DNA from: Methylotenera mobilis 13
GTDB taxonomy: Bacteria; Pseudomonadota; Gammaproteobacteria; Burkholderiales; Methylophilaceae
Direction: 5' to 3'
Assembly (NCBI RefSeq): GCF_000384255.1
Contig: NZ_KB913035.1
Coordinates: 1,972,808-2,036,807 of the forward strand
Length of the DNA stretch: 64,000 bases
In this document: piece after piece, positions 45,896 to 55,275 of the stretch
Numbering within the stretch: position 1 is the first letter of the stretch
How the letters are laid out: the number at the start of each line of letters is the position of its first letter
The notes under the pieces: generated by a model
Seen by the model: the letters and a program-made list of their open reading frames with translations, nothing else
What the model was told of the DNA's origin: nothing
Databases searched by the model: none
Translations under genes and position numbers: made by a program

Positions 45896-46570
45896 ATGTG
45901 TACTGCTCGTGAAAAAGAAGCAATTAGCGCCTACTTCAAGTTACTTGAGAAAAAAGGCGCAAAGAGTGGCATGCTTTATAAGCGCTCGTTATTTTTAGAT
46001 CAATTTATTCCATTACTAAAAAACCAACCGCTTGAGCGGTCAAGCTATAGCAAAGCCATTGAAAAAATCATTAAAACTATTCCTGCTGATATCTGGCATG
46101 ATAGCCTGAACACAGCCAGAGAGTTCTACCCATTCTGGATGCAAGATATTAAATCAATCGCGGCATTTAGTCGTCAGGGTGGTTTTGATATACAGCCACT
46201 TAAATGGCAACCTCAACCTACGTCACTAAAAGTACTGACCGATGCTTTAAAAACCGCTAAATTCGATGCAACAGAATCTAGGCATTTAAGCGCGTATAAA
46301 CAAGCGTTAATGGACAAAGGCGCAAACCAACAACTACTGGACAATCGTCTTAACCTTGCAAAAATATTACTCTTACAATTAAAAGGCTCACCAACTGATG
46401 ATGCAAGAATCTATCGAGTTGCTGTTGATGTAACGCTTCCATTATTTAAAATTGATGAAAACAAGCAACTATTCTTGCTAGTTATCCGCGAGTTTTATCA
46501 ATACTGGATAGATAACCCTGATAATAATTTAGGGTCAGACCAAGGAATTGAAGTTACCTTTATCGACTAG
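45896..46570 (+). CDS. Unrecognised 224-residue protein coupled to trhO
   Basis: I do not recognise a family. The ATG follows the trhO stop with no gap. The protein is soluble and helical. It shows two similar halves, each opening with a segment like A-Y-K-x-L-x-x-K-G-A (YFKLLEKKGAKSG near 12 and YKQALMDKGANQQ near 138) and ending with an EFYPFW / EFYQYW motif (about 81 and 199). This suggests an internal duplication. It has no signal peptide, membrane segment or catalytic motif that I can see. A peroxiredoxin gene follows directly. Confidence 0.7.
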   Translation: MCTAREKEAISAYFKLLEKKGAKSGMLYKRSLFLDQFIPLLKNQPLERSSYSKAIEKIIKTIPADIWHDSLNTAREFYPFWMQDIKSIAAFSRQGGFDIQPLKWQPQPTSLKVLTDALKTAKFDATESRHLSAYKQALMDKGANQQLLDNRLNLAKILLLQLKGSPTDDARIYRVAVDVTLPLFKIDENKQLFLLVIREFYQYWIDNPDNNLGSDQGIEVTFID

Positions 46571-46574
46571 ATTT

Positions 46575-47147
46575 ATGATGACAGACCTATCCATACTGCC
46601 AGAAAGTCTTTTAGCACCATCTGATGATAACGCAGCACGGCATCTTAAGGGCATGAACTTACCTGCGTTAAGACTGTTAGGCACAGATTACGTCAACATT
46701 AACTTAGCTGAGCTAAAACACAGACACGTAATCTACATTTATCCAATGACGGGGCGGCCTGATACTCCTTTGCCAGATAGTTGGGATCAAATACCTGGAG
46801 CGCGTGGTTGCACACCACAATCCTGTGCATTTCGTGACCATTATGCAGAGTTGCAGGCACTGAACGTTAATGTATTCGGTCTGAGTAGTCAGACAACTGA
46901 ATATCAACTTGAAGCGCGTAATCGTCTGCATCTTCCATTCCAGTTATTAAGCGATCACACACTTCAACTGAGAGATCAGTTGCAGCTACCAACGTTCTCT
47001 GTTCTCGGCAAGACACTGTACAAGCGTTTAACGATGATTATTGAGAATGGGAAAATTAAAAAAGTGTTTTACCCGGTATTCCCACCAGATCGTAATGCCG
47101 ATGACGTGATTGCATGGTTACTTGCCCATCCGTTAGCGATCGAATAG
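46575..47147 (+). CDS. Peroxiredoxin (AhpC/TSA, BCP-like)
   Basis: This is a thiol peroxidase. From the ATG at 46575 (a second ATG follows directly) the product is 190 residues. The peroxidatic cysteine is in RGCTPQSCAFRDHYAEL, where a second cysteine five residues on can act as resolving residue, as in E. coli Bcp. The thioredoxin-fold strand VIYIYPMTGRPDTP and the FQLLSDHTLQLRDQL motif agree. It begins 5 bases after the preceding gene, so trhO, the unknown gene and this one form a likely operon. Confidence 0.9.
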   Translation: MMTDLSILPESLLAPSDDNAARHLKGMNLPALRLLGTDYVNINLAELKHRHVIYIYPMTGRPDTPLPDSWDQIPGARGCTPQSCAFRDHYAELQALNVNVFGLSSQTTEYQLEARNRLHLPFQLLSDHTLQLRDQLQLPTFSVLGKTLYKRLTMIIENGKIKKVFYPVFPPDRNADDVIAWLLAHPLAIE

Positions 47148-47220
47148 TAAGTGGGATAAGTCTGTGCTAGCATGAATGGCAGTGATATTTAATTGCATCT
47201 AATCATGAAGTGAAACTAAC

Positions 47221-47976
47221 GTGCACAACACTCTCCGTATTGCCACTTTCAATATCCACAAAGGATTAACCCATTTTAACACCAGCTTTTCGTTGCACCA
47301 CCAACGTGATCTATTACGCAAACTACACGCAGACGTTGTGTTCTTACAGGAAGTGCGTGATGTACATAAAGAACACAGCAAACGCTTTGATGCTTGGCCA
47401 ATAGCTGGGCAAATGGAGTTTTTAGCGGACACCGTATGGAAAGAATACGCGTATGGAAAAAACTCAGTATATCCAGCGGGTCATCATGGTAATGCTCTAT
47501 TATCTAAATTCCCGATTATTAAAACGACGAATATCGATATTTCTGCACACAGCACTGAAGAGCGAGGTATGCTACATACCGAAATTAGCATCCCTAACTG
47601 GGATGTACCATTACATACGATATGTGTACACTTGGGCTTATTCGCACGCTGGCGCAAGCAACAACTGATGGCGATTAAAGACTATATCCAGCAAGAGATT
47701 CCGCCACACTCTCCATTAATTGTTGCAGGCGACTTTAATGATTGGGGCATGCGCTCTGGCAAAGACTTTGCACATCAAGTTGGGTTACAAGAGGTATTTG
47801 ACCACCACACTGGCAAGCCAGCACGTAGCTTCCCATCGTGGCTACCGATTCTAAGATTAGATCGTATTTATACTCGTGGATTTAAGATTCAGCATGTAGA
47901 AGTTCACTCTGGCGCACACTTTGTTAAACTCTCTGATCATGCCATGTTGTCTGCAACATTAATCAAAGGCCATTAA
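47221..47976 (+). CDS. Endonuclease/exonuclease/phosphatase (EEP) family protein, YbhP-like
   Basis: A GTG at 47221 starts a 251-residue EEP-fold protein. Motifs are IATFNIHKGLTH, VVFLQEVRD (metal-binding Glu), VAGDFNDWGMRSG (Asp and Asn) and the C-terminal SDHAMLSATL catalytic histidine. It is followed after 5 bases by a cardiolipin synthase gene, the same pairing as ybhP-clsB in E. coli. A role in phospholipid metabolism is likely, but the substrate is not established. Confidence 0.9.
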   Translation: MHNTLRIATFNIHKGLTHFNTSFSLHHQRDLLRKLHADVVFLQEVRDVHKEHSKRFDAWPIAGQMEFLADTVWKEYAYGKNSVYPAGHHGNALLSKFPIIKTTNIDISAHSTEERGMLHTEISIPNWDVPLHTICVHLGLFARWRKQQLMAIKDYIQQEIPPHSPLIVAGDFNDWGMRSGKDFAHQVGLQEVFDHHTGKPARSFPSWLPILRLDRIYTRGFKIQHVEVHSGAHFVKLSDHAMLSATLIKGH

Positions 47977-47981
47977 GCGTT

Positions 47982-49136
47982 ATGCATTTCATCAGCGGAA
48001 ATCAAATTCAGCTGTTACGAAGCGGCATTGAGTACTTTCCTGCCCTAGAGCATGCGATTGACCATGCGCAGCATGACATTTATATACAAACCTATATTTA
48101 CGAAGCAGACGAAATAGGTACACGTATTGGTAATGCTATGATTAATGCCGTGAACCGCGGTGTTTCGGTATATTTGCTGATTGATGGGTTCGGCTCAAAG
48201 ACCTTACCAAAAACGTACATTGAATCGCTAGAATCAGCTGGTGTTAATGTCATGGTTTATCGGCAAAAGATATCTCCATGGACCTTTAAAAAGAATCGAT
48301 TACGCAGGCTGCATCAAAAAGTAGCTGTAATAGACGGTATAGTCGCATTTGTCGGTGGAATTAATATTATTGACGACCATAATGTGCCGCACCAAACTGC
48401 CCCTAGAATTGATTACGCAGTTCGCGTACAAGGCGCACTTCTACCTACAATTTCAAATAACGTAAAAAAATTATGGCAACGTTTAGCCTGGCTACACTTT
48501 CACAGTAAACCAGTCTTAACCCCTGACACTCACGCTCCCGTTCATTCCACCAAAGAAAGTATTAAAGCCGCTTTTGTGACACGAGACAACATATTGCACA
48601 GAAGAGATATCGAAGCAGCATATTTAAAAGCCATCCATAGTGCCAAGCATGAAATCATGATTGCCAACGCTTATTTTATTCCTGGCAGACGTTTCCGAAA
48701 GGCATTAATCAGTGCGGCTAAACGTGGTGTTAAAGTAAAACTACTACTGCAAGGTCGCAAAGAATACTTTTTGATGTTCGCAACCCATGCTTTTTATCAT
48801 GTTTTTTTGAAAAATGGCATTGAAATCTATGAATATCGAAAAAGTTTTATGCATAGTAAAGTCGCTGTAATTGATCAAGAATGGGCGACGGTAGGTTCAT
48901 CAAACATTGACCCATTTAGCTTATTCTTGGCGCGTGAAGCTAATATCATTGTGAAAGATAAATACTTTGCCACTACCTTACACCAAGATATCCTCACGGC
49001 TATTCATGATGGTGCTTATGAAATTAAAGTGAATGACTGGGCTAAAGGAAACATTGCAAAACGCTTTCTTTCTTGGGTTGCATATGGACTGGTTCGCCTA
49101 TTCTTAGGCATTATAGGGTACGCAGATCAGCATTAA
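47982..49136 (+). CDS. clsB: Cardiolipin synthase B (phospholipase D superfamily)
   Basis: ClsB makes cardiolipin, in E. coli also using phosphatidylethanolamine as donor. The 384-residue protein has two HKD motifs: HQKVAVIDGIVAFVGGINI (about 120) and HSKVAVIDQEWATVGSSNID (about 290). It lacks the N-terminal membrane helices of ClsA, which points to the ClsB type. It is coupled to the EEP gene and directly precedes the fatty-acid modification cluster. Confidence 0.93.
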   Translation: MHFISGNQIQLLRSGIEYFPALEHAIDHAQHDIYIQTYIYEADEIGTRIGNAMINAVNRGVSVYLLIDGFGSKTLPKTYIESLESAGVNVMVYRQKISPWTFKKNRLRRLHQKVAVIDGIVAFVGGINIIDDHNVPHQTAPRIDYAVRVQGALLPTISNNVKKLWQRLAWLHFHSKPVLTPDTHAPVHSTKESIKAAFVTRDNILHRRDIEAAYLKAIHSAKHEIMIANAYFIPGRRFRKALISAAKRGVKVKLLLQGRKEYFLMFATHAFYHVFLKNGIEIYEYRKSFMHSKVAVIDQEWATVGSSNIDPFSLFLAREANIIVKDKYFATTLHQDILTAIHDGAYEIKVNDWAKGNIAKRFLSWVAYGLVRLFLGIIGYADQH

Positions 49137-49221
49137 AATCACACATAAAGATTCATTCTCTTAGCTCGTCCACTACACTTTCTTTGACTTGTTAAATTTC
49201 ATTGAACTTTAACCCGCCTGA

Positions 49222-49250
49222 CTTGACCAATGTGGTCGAGTGTCTATAAA
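49222..49250 (+). promoter_or_regulatory. Promoter with overlapping dyad ahead of the lipid-modification cluster
   Basis: TTGACC (49223-49228), a 16-base spacer and TATAAA (49245-49250) form a good sigma-70 type promoter about 90 bases before the methyltransferase ATG. A near-perfect dyad, CTTGACCA-ATG-TGGTCGAG (49222-49240, one mismatch), covers the -35 box and part of the spacer, as expected for a regulator site. Confidence 0.6.
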
Positions 49251-49268
49251 AAATACAACCATGCATTC

Positions 49269-49291
49269 GCTGTATTTAGTACTAATACAGC
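49269..49291 (+). repeat. 8-bp stem-loop in the leader of the lipid-modification cluster
   Basis: GCTGTATT at 49269-49276 pairs exactly with AATACAGC at 49284-49291 around a 7-base loop that is itself nearly palindromic (TAGTACT). It lies between the predicted promoter and the start codon, so it would be in the mRNA leader. Confidence 0.5.
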
Positions 49292-49337
49292 CAATAGTAC
49301 GTAGCTTCTAGCAAAAATAAAACAAAGAAAGATCACT

Positions 49338-50414
49338 ATGCAGCTTACAAGCTTAGCCATTAATCTTGCAGAAAATGGAAAAATCCCAGACTGTTTAATT
49401 CGATATGGTATTCGAAACCTTTCTAAACAGCGATTGGCCGAAATCAATGCAACTGACTGTGAAAAAAGTGCTGAAATACAATCCAAGTTTATTGAGGCAA
49501 TGAATACAGCTTCTGTAGCGCTTGTACCAGAGCTTGCTAATACTCAGCATTACGAGGTTCCATCTGAATTTTTCTCTCTGTGCTTAGGTATTCACAAAAA
49601 ATATAGTAGCTGTTTTTGGCTACCAGAAACCCAATCTCTAGATGAAGCTGAAGCTAACGCTTTAGATTTAAGTTGCGCACATGCTGACTTAAAAGACGGG
49701 CAAACCATATTAGAGCTGGGATGTGGTTGGGGCTCTCTTACACTATGGATGGCAGCTCGTTATCCTAATACTAAAATTACAGCAGTCTCTAACTCTAACT
49801 CTCAACGTGAATACATTACAGCCCGTGCAAAAGAAAGAGGCTTGAATAATATACGTGTTATCACTTGCGACATGAATCATTTTGACCCGTCAAATTACAT
49901 CAATGAGCAGTTCCATCCCAAAAATGGTTTTGATCGAGTCGTGTCAATTGAGATGTTTGAGCATATGCGTAACCACAAGGCGTTATATAAGAAGATTCAT
50001 GATTGGCTGAGCCCTGGCGGTAAATTCTTTATGCATATTTTTGTACATAGAAGCACCCCCTATTTATTTGAAGTACAGGGTGAAGATGATTGGATGAGTC
50101 AATTCTTCTTTTCTGGCGGCATGATGCCAAGTGATGACTTGCCATTAAACTTTCAATCAGACCTACAGCTAGTTGAACGCTGGCGCTGGGATGGCACACA
50201 CTATGAAAAAACAGCAAATGCTTGGCTTGAAAATATGGACCATCATCACAATGAGATGACCGCCATATTAGAAAAGACATACGGTGCTGAACATGCAGAG
50301 CAATGGCGTAACCGTTGGCGCATCTTTTTTATGGCCTGCGCCGAGTTGTTTGGCTATAAAAATGGTCAGGAATGGTGGGTAACTCACTATCAATTCGAAC
50401 GTCCATCTCAATAG
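49338..50414 (+). CDS. Cyclopropane-synthase-like SAM methyltransferase (first of two)
   Basis: This 358-residue class I methyltransferase has the SAM-binding motif ILELGCGWGSLTLWMAARYP (about 138-157) and the post-motif MFEHMRNHKALYKKI. It belongs to the branch related to cyclopropane-fatty-acid synthases and plant coclaurine N-methyltransferase (note FFMHIFVHRSTPYLFE and WRIFFMACAELF). The substrate is probably a lipid acyl chain or a small amine; the sequence does not decide. It opens a long same-strand gene run ending with a second, more typical Cfa enzyme. Confidence 0.88.
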   Translation: MQLTSLAINLAENGKIPDCLIRYGIRNLSKQRLAEINATDCEKSAEIQSKFIEAMNTASVALVPELANTQHYEVPSEFFSLCLGIHKKYSSCFWLPETQSLDEAEANALDLSCAHADLKDGQTILELGCGWGSLTLWMAARYPNTKITAVSNSNSQREYITARAKERGLNNIRVITCDMNHFDPSNYINEQFHPKNGFDRVVSIEMFEHMRNHKALYKKIHDWLSPGGKFFMHIFVHRSTPYLFEVQGEDDWMSQFFFSGGMMPSDDLPLNFQSDLQLVERWRWDGTHYEKTANAWLENMDHHHNEMTAILEKTYGAEHAEQWRNRWRIFFMACAELFGYKNGQEWWVTHYQFERPSQ

Positions 50415-50429
50415 ATAAAAAGACGGCTG

Positions 50430-50939
50430 ATGCTAATACTTAATTTCATTCTGTTTCAAATTGCATGGTTTGCCTGCGTCTTAGGCGCAGCCAATGCAAT
50501 GCCATGGTTAGGTGTTTTGGTCACAGTAGTGATATTAATTTGGCATCTATATAAGTCTAAAAATGTTAAGAATGAACTGAAACTACTCGTTTACACACTG
50601 GTGATTGGCGCATTTTTAGATCAAGCCTTACTTTCATTTAATCTAGTTAATTATGTACATCACGGCTGGCATCAATTTATCGTGCCCGTATGGATTTTAG
50701 CCCTTTGGTTGGCATTTGGGACTACGTTGAATATGAGTTTGGCGTGGATGCACAAACGATATTACGTAAGCGTTATTTTTGGCATGATTGGTGGGCCATT
50801 AGCATATCTTGCTGCTGAGAAACTAGGTGCAGTAACAATGACTGGCCAATTATCTTTTGTTGTATTGGCCATTGGTTGGGCCACTATAACACCTGCCCTA
50901 CTTTATATTGCTCGTCGTGTGAATATTGTTAAAAGGTGA
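50430..50939 (+). CDS. DUF2878 integral membrane protein
   Basis: The 169-residue protein has about five hydrophobic helices and motifs such as LNFILFQIAWFACVLGAA, GAFLDQALLSFNLVNY and WILALWLAFGTTLNMSLAWM, characteristic of DUF2878. The function is unknown, but the family recurs beside cyclopropane-synthase-like and DUF1295 genes in Proteobacteria. It lies 15 bases after the methyltransferase and 4 bases before the DUF1295 gene. Confidence 0.85.
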   Translation: MLILNFILFQIAWFACVLGAANAMPWLGVLVTVVILIWHLYKSKNVKNELKLLVYTLVIGAFLDQALLSFNLVNYVHHGWHQFIVPVWILALWLAFGTTLNMSLAWMHKRYYVSVIFGMIGGPLAYLAAEKLGAVTMTGQLSFVVLAIGWATITPALLYIARRVNIVKR

Positions 50940-50943
50940 TGAG

Positions 50944-51717
50944 ATGCCAGTATTAGATCTATATTTAAACGGATTGTGGGCAATGCTTGGATTTGGCTTA
51001 ATTGGTTGGATAATAAGTGTGTTCAGAAATAACGTGACACATGTCGATAGCATGTGGAGTTTGTTTTTTCTAGTTGCTGGATTCGCCTATATCGAGTCAT
51101 TCAGCACGATCAGTGACAGAGGCATGCTTGTCACCATTTTAGTCGCTACTTGGGCGTTACGTTTATGCATTTACTTAACGTGGCGGAACTGGGGACCACA
51201 TGAAGACCATCGCTACGCTGCTATCCGCAAAAATAACGCGCCGTATTTTAGATGGAGCAGCATTTATATCGTGTTTGGTTTACAGGCCGTATTGGCTTGG
51301 ATTATTTCATTACCAATTTTGGGCGGAGTCACCTCCAGCACACCGTTAAATATGATTGATATGCTGGGCATGTTGATTGCCATTTTCGGCATCGTCTGGG
51401 AATCAATTGCAGATTGGCAATTAAGCAGATTTAAACATCACGCCACTAATAAGTATAAAGTCCTTGATACTGGAGTTTGGCGTTACTCTCGACACCCTAA
51501 CTACTTTGGCGAGTGTTGTGTATGGTGGGGATTTTTCATTATTGCAGCAGCAGGCGGTGCTTGGTGGTCAATTCCCTCAGCGATATTAATGACATTATTA
51601 CTACTTAAAGTGAGTGGTGTAGCACTATTAGAAAAAGATATTGCAGAACGTCGACCTGAATATTTGCGCTACATTAAAACTACCAATGCTTTTATACCTG
51701 GTAAACCCAGAAGTTAA
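50944..51717 (+). CDS. DUF1295 membrane protein (steroid 5-alpha-reductase-like fold)
   Basis: I use the ATG at 50944, four bases after the DUF2878 stop codon; the product is 257 residues. It is a multi-helix membrane protein with the conserved C-terminal region KYKVLDTGVWRYSRHPNYFGECCVWWGFF, followed by LLEKDIAERRPEYLRYIKTTNAFIP. This pattern is shared with DUF1295 and the steroid-reductase/isoprenylcysteine methyltransferase superfamily. A reductase or methyltransferase acting on a lipid in the membrane is plausible but unproven. Confidence 0.88.
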   Translation: MPVLDLYLNGLWAMLGFGLIGWIISVFRNNVTHVDSMWSLFFLVAGFAYIESFSTISDRGMLVTILVATWALRLCIYLTWRNWGPHEDHRYAAIRKNNAPYFRWSSIYIVFGLQAVLAWIISLPILGGVTSSTPLNMIDMLGMLIAIFGIVWESIADWQLSRFKHHATNKYKVLDTGVWRYSRHPNYFGECCVWWGFFIIAAAGGAWWSIPSAILMTLLLLKVSGVALLEKDIAERRPEYLRYIKTTNAFIPGKPRS

Positions 51718-51729
51718 ATTTCATCATTA

Positions 51730-52398
51730 ATGATTGCACTTACACACCTCATGAAATCATTACGTTTGCTCGCTCATACACTGCTCACACTGCTACTCGT
51801 ATTACTATCGAGCAGTAGCTATGCTAAAGAATGGGCTTTTGATGTGTATTTAGATAAAACAAAAATCGGCGAACACATATTCAATTTAAGTGAAGATAAA
51901 ACGCTCACAAGCCGTGCAAAATTTAATGTGAAACTACTGTTCATTAATGCTTACCAATACGATCACCAAGCAACCGAAAGTTGGGATAAAAATTGCATTA
52001 AAAGTTTAGAAGCAGACACATTAGAAAACAAAATAAAAACGGTAGTGAAAGGACAGCGTCAAGCTGACCATTTTGAGGTAAGTAATGGAAAAGAATCACA
52101 AAGCCTACCTAGTTGCACAATGACTTTTGCCTATTGGAACCAAAGAATTTTAGAGCAATCCAAGTTACTCAATCCGCAAAATGCTGAGTATTTAGACACC
52201 TCAGTGAAAAAATTAGGCAAAAAAACACTAGAAGTAAAAGGTAAGGCTTTAGAAACACTTCACTATAAGCTTGATGCTAGTTTAAATGGAAAACCTAAAC
52301 TAAACATTGAGTTATGGTATTCAGCTGATCAACAGGAATGGGTTGGTTTAAAATCAATCACCCCAGAAGGTTATCAGATTTATTACAAATTAAAATAA
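51730..52398 (+). CDS. Secreted DUF3108/DUF6134-like protein
   Basis: The 222-residue protein begins with a signal peptide (hydrophobic LLAHTLLTLLLVLLSSSSYA, cleavage likely after SYA near residue 33). The mature part starts KEWAFDVYLDKTKIGEHIFNLSED and is beta-rich, resembling periplasmic DUF3108/DUF6134 proteins. Two ATGs are possible (51730 and 51751); the second gives a more usual signal length. A role in binding or moving a lipid across the periplasm would fit the cluster but is inference. Confidence 0.8.
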   Translation: MIALTHLMKSLRLLAHTLLTLLLVLLSSSSYAKEWAFDVYLDKTKIGEHIFNLSEDKTLTSRAKFNVKLLFINAYQYDHQATESWDKNCIKSLEADTLENKIKTVVKGQRQADHFEVSNGKESQSLPSCTMTFAYWNQRILEQSKLLNPQNAEYLDTSVKKLGKKTLEVKGKALETLHYKLDASLNGKPKLNIELWYSADQQEWVGLKSITPEGYQIYYKLK

Positions 52399-52406
52399 TT
52401 AACCAT

Positions 52407-52943
52407 ATGATGAATATAACAAAAAGGCTTATTTTTATGTCTCTATTAGCGAGTCTAATATCTGCTTGTGCGGGTAAGCAGCTAACACCTATTGCCACGG
52501 TTCCTCAAGTAGATTTACCTAAATTCATGGGTGATTGGTACGTGATTGCTGCGATTCCAACTGCGATTGAAACTGAGTCTTACAATGCAATTGAGAGCTA
52601 CAAGCTTGATGACGATGGCACGATTGCCACTACCTTTACCTTTAATAAAGGTAGCTTAACTGGGCCACAGAAAAAATACGAGCCTCGTGGTTTTGTTGTG
52701 AAAAACTCAGGCAATGCTACATGGGGTATGCAATTTATATGGCCAATTAAAGCGGAATATTTAATCGCTCACCTTGATAAAGACTATACACAAACAGTGA
52801 TTGCACGAAATGCCAGAGATTATGTATGGATTATGGCTAGGACTCCGAAAATAAGCGAAGAAGACTACAAAAAGCTGACAACGCTTGTCAACAACCTAGG
52901 CTATGACATGACCAAGCTTCGTCGCGTACCTCATAACCGCTAA
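52407..52943 (+). CDS. Bacterial lipocalin (Blc-like outer-membrane lipoprotein)
   Basis: From the ATG at 52407 the product has 178 residues. A lipoprotein signal with lipobox ISAC is followed by the lipocalin signature FMGDWYVIAAIPT (G-x-W). Barrel strands TTFTFNKGSLTGP and YVWIMARTPKI end in the C-terminal helix. Blc proteins bind lysophospholipids or fatty acids at the outer membrane. It lies 8 bases after the secreted protein gene in the lipid cluster. Confidence 0.92.
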   Translation: MMNITKRLIFMSLLASLISACAGKQLTPIATVPQVDLPKFMGDWYVIAAIPTAIETESYNAIESYKLDDDGTIATTFTFNKGSLTGPQKKYEPRGFVVKNSGNATWGMQFIWPIKAEYLIAHLDKDYTQTVIARNARDYVWIMARTPKISEEDYKKLTTLVNNLGYDMTKLRRVPHNR

Positions 52944-53004
52944 TATTAATTTAAGCAGTTGCCATTGAGCATCAAAAGAAATATACGAAAACCCAGTAAA
53001 CATT

Positions 53005-53949
53005 ATGTTTAATAAATTACTTTCATGGTTTGATAATCACTCAGTTCAACTTCATGCCGATGTTGACACTGTCAAGAACCAATGGCACACGATAGATTGG
53101 CTTCGTGTCGCTCCTTTTATCTTAATGCATGTTGCATGTTTTGCAGTGCTATTTGTAGGGTTTAGCTGGTTTGCGTTAGGGTTTGCACTTGTACTTTACT
53201 TAATAAGAATGTTCGCAATTACCGCTTTTTATCACCGTTATTTTTCACACAGAGCCTTCCGCACTACCCGTGTCTTTCAGTTTATTCTAGCCTTGATTGG
53301 TGCCACTGCAGTGCAGCGTGGCCCTATTTGGTGGGCATCTCATCACCGTCACCATCATTTGTACTCTGACGAAACCGAAGATGCACACTCACCTGTACAA
53401 CATGGCTTTTTATGGAGCCACATTGGGTGGTTTTTATCGTCCAAACACTTCACAGCACAAACTGAAAATGTAAAAGAACTATCGAGGTATACCGAGCTTC
53501 GACTTTTAGATCGTTTTGATGCCATCATCCCAGTCATATTAGCAGTTGGCATCTACTTACTAGGCGATTGGCTAGCACATGCGTATCCAAATTTAAGCAC
53601 AAATGGAATGCAGTTACTGGTTTGGGGATTTGCAGTTTCAACTGTAGTGCTTTACCACGCAACATTTACCGTTAACTCCCTCGCTCATGTATGGGGTAAA
53701 CGCCGTTACGCTACAACTGACCAAAGTAGAAACAACTTTTGGATTGCGTTAGCCACATTAGGTGAAGGTTGGCATAACAATCATCATCATTACCCAGGTT
53801 CTGCCAAACAGGGTTTTTACTGGTGGGAAGTTGATCTAACCTACTATGGCCTAAAATTACTGGCAATGTGTGGGCTGATATGGGACTTACGCACTGTACC
53901 TGTATCGATAAGAGAGTCTCGTAAAATTAAACAAGACCATAAGCTTTAG
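53005..53949 (+). CDS. Acyl desaturase (delta-9/stearoyl-CoA desaturase-like)
   Basis: This membrane di-iron desaturase has 314 residues. The three histidine boxes are HRYFSHRAF, HHRHHHLYSDETEDAHSP and HNNHHHYPG, and membrane helices lie in pairs before and between them. It probably introduces a double bond into phospholipid acyl chains, which the neighbouring cyclopropane-synthase-like enzymes could then modify. It lies 61 bases after the lipocalin gene. Confidence 0.94.
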   Translation: MFNKLLSWFDNHSVQLHADVDTVKNQWHTIDWLRVAPFILMHVACFAVLFVGFSWFALGFALVLYLIRMFAITAFYHRYFSHRAFRTTRVFQFILALIGATAVQRGPIWWASHHRHHHLYSDETEDAHSPVQHGFLWSHIGWFLSSKHFTAQTENVKELSRYTELRLLDRFDAIIPVILAVGIYLLGDWLAHAYPNLSTNGMQLLVWGFAVSTVVLYHATFTVNSLAHVWGKRRYATTDQSRNNFWIALATLGEGWHNNHHHYPGSAKQGFYWWEVDLTYYGLKLLAMCGLIWDLRTVPVSIRESRKIKQDHKL

Positions 53950-54006
53950 CACTACTGATCAACACATAACCAAATAAGAACAATCCGACTTTTAGTTTTA
54001 ACCTCT

Positions 54007-55275
54007 TTGAAAGACCTCAGTTTGAAAATAGCGATTATAGGAAGCGGGATTGCAGGTAATACGATTGCACACTACCTGCATGCAAATCATGACATCACCG
54101 TATTTGAAGCTGAAAGTCATATTGGCGGACATACTCATACGCATCAAGTTCAGCATGAAGGTAAAACCGTCAATGTCGATACAGGTTTTATTGTATTTAA
54201 TGATCGCACCTACCCTCACTTTATCAATTTATTGAATGAGCTAAACGTTGCGTGGCAACCGAGCAGCATGAGCTTTAGTGTACGCTGTGAAAACACAGGC
54301 CTAGAATATAACGGCACTAGTCTGAATAGCTTATTTGCACAACGTATTAATCTATTCAAACCTTCGTTCCACCGCATGATTCGTGACATTTTACGATTCA
54401 ATAAAACATCACTGGAGCTATTAGCTGATGGAAATGAAATAAAACTTGGTGACTACTTAAGACAAGGCAACTATAGCCAACAGTTTATAGATCAGTATAT
54501 TGTGCCAATGGGTGCAGCTATCTGGTCAACCGATGCAACACAAATGCTTTCTTTTCCAGCGCGTTTTTTTGTACGATTTTTTCATCACCATGGCATGTTA
54601 ACCGTGAATGATAGACCTGAATGGCGCACTATATCAGGTGGGTCAGCCAGTTATGTATATGCACTAACGACACCGTTTAAGCATAAAATCAGGCTCAACA
54701 CACCAGTAGAAAGTGTACGCCGCTTAAAAACGTCCGTGCGGGTAAAACCAATCAATGGTGAGGAAGAAAAATTTGATTTTGTCTTTTTTGCGTGTCATAG
54801 CGACCAAGCACTGAAGATGTTATTAGATAAAACAGCAGAGGAAACACAAATACTTGGTGCAATCCCCTATCAAGAGAATACCATCTTTTTACACCATGAC
54901 ATCAATCTGATGCCAAAAAGAAAACTTGCATGGGCAGCATGGAATTATCACGTGACTAACCCAGCATCAAACAAAGTTGCGGTGACTTACAACATGAACA
55001 TACTGCAAGGTTTGCAATCCGTAGAGCCTTTATTGGTGACACTCAACCATACCCATGATATTCATCCAGACAAAGTGATTAAACGCTTAACCTATATGCA
55101 CCCTGTCTATACCCTAGCAGGTGCGGCTGCACAGGCAAGACATAGTGAGATAAGTGGCATAAACCGCACTGCTTATGCTGGTGCTTATTGGCGAAATGGT
55201 TTTCACGAGGATGGTGTGGTGAGCGCGTTAGAAGCACTCAAGCATTTTGAGCAGTACATCAATGCATCAACATAA
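54007..55275 (+). CDS. FAD-dependent amine-oxidase-like oxidoreductase
   Basis: The protein has up to 422 residues. The dinucleotide-binding motif is [18 protein letters not shown] at the very N-terminus, with a matching FAD motif [11 protein letters not shown] and C-terminal [18 protein letters not shown]. The start must be non-ATG: TTG at 54007 or TTG at 54022 (MKIAIIGSG), and neither has a clear ribosome-binding site. This protein, DUF1365 and a Cfa-like enzyme form a recurrent three-gene unit. It probably oxidises or isomerises a lipid; the precise reaction is unknown. It overlaps the next gene by 14 bases. Confidence 0.9.
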   Translation: MKDLSLKIAIIGSGIAGNTIAHYLHANHDITVFEAESHIGGHTHTHQVQHEGKTVNVDTGFIVFNDRTYPHFINLLNELNVAWQPSSMSFSVRCENTGLEYNGTSLNSLFAQRINLFKPSFHRMIRDILRFNKTSLELLADGNEIKLGDYLRQGNYSQQFIDQYIVPMGAAIWSTDATQMLSFPARFFVRFFHHHGMLTVNDRPEWRTISGGSASYVYALTTPFKHKIRLNTPVESVRRLKTSVRVKPINGEEEKFDFVFFACHSDQALKMLLDKTAEETQILGAIPYQENTIFLHHDINLMPKRKLAWAAWNYHVTNPASNKVAVTYNMNILQGLQSVEPLLVTLNHTHDIHPDKVIKRLTYMHPVYTLAGAAAQARHSEISGINRTAYAGAYWRNGFHEDGVVSALEALKHFEQYINAST

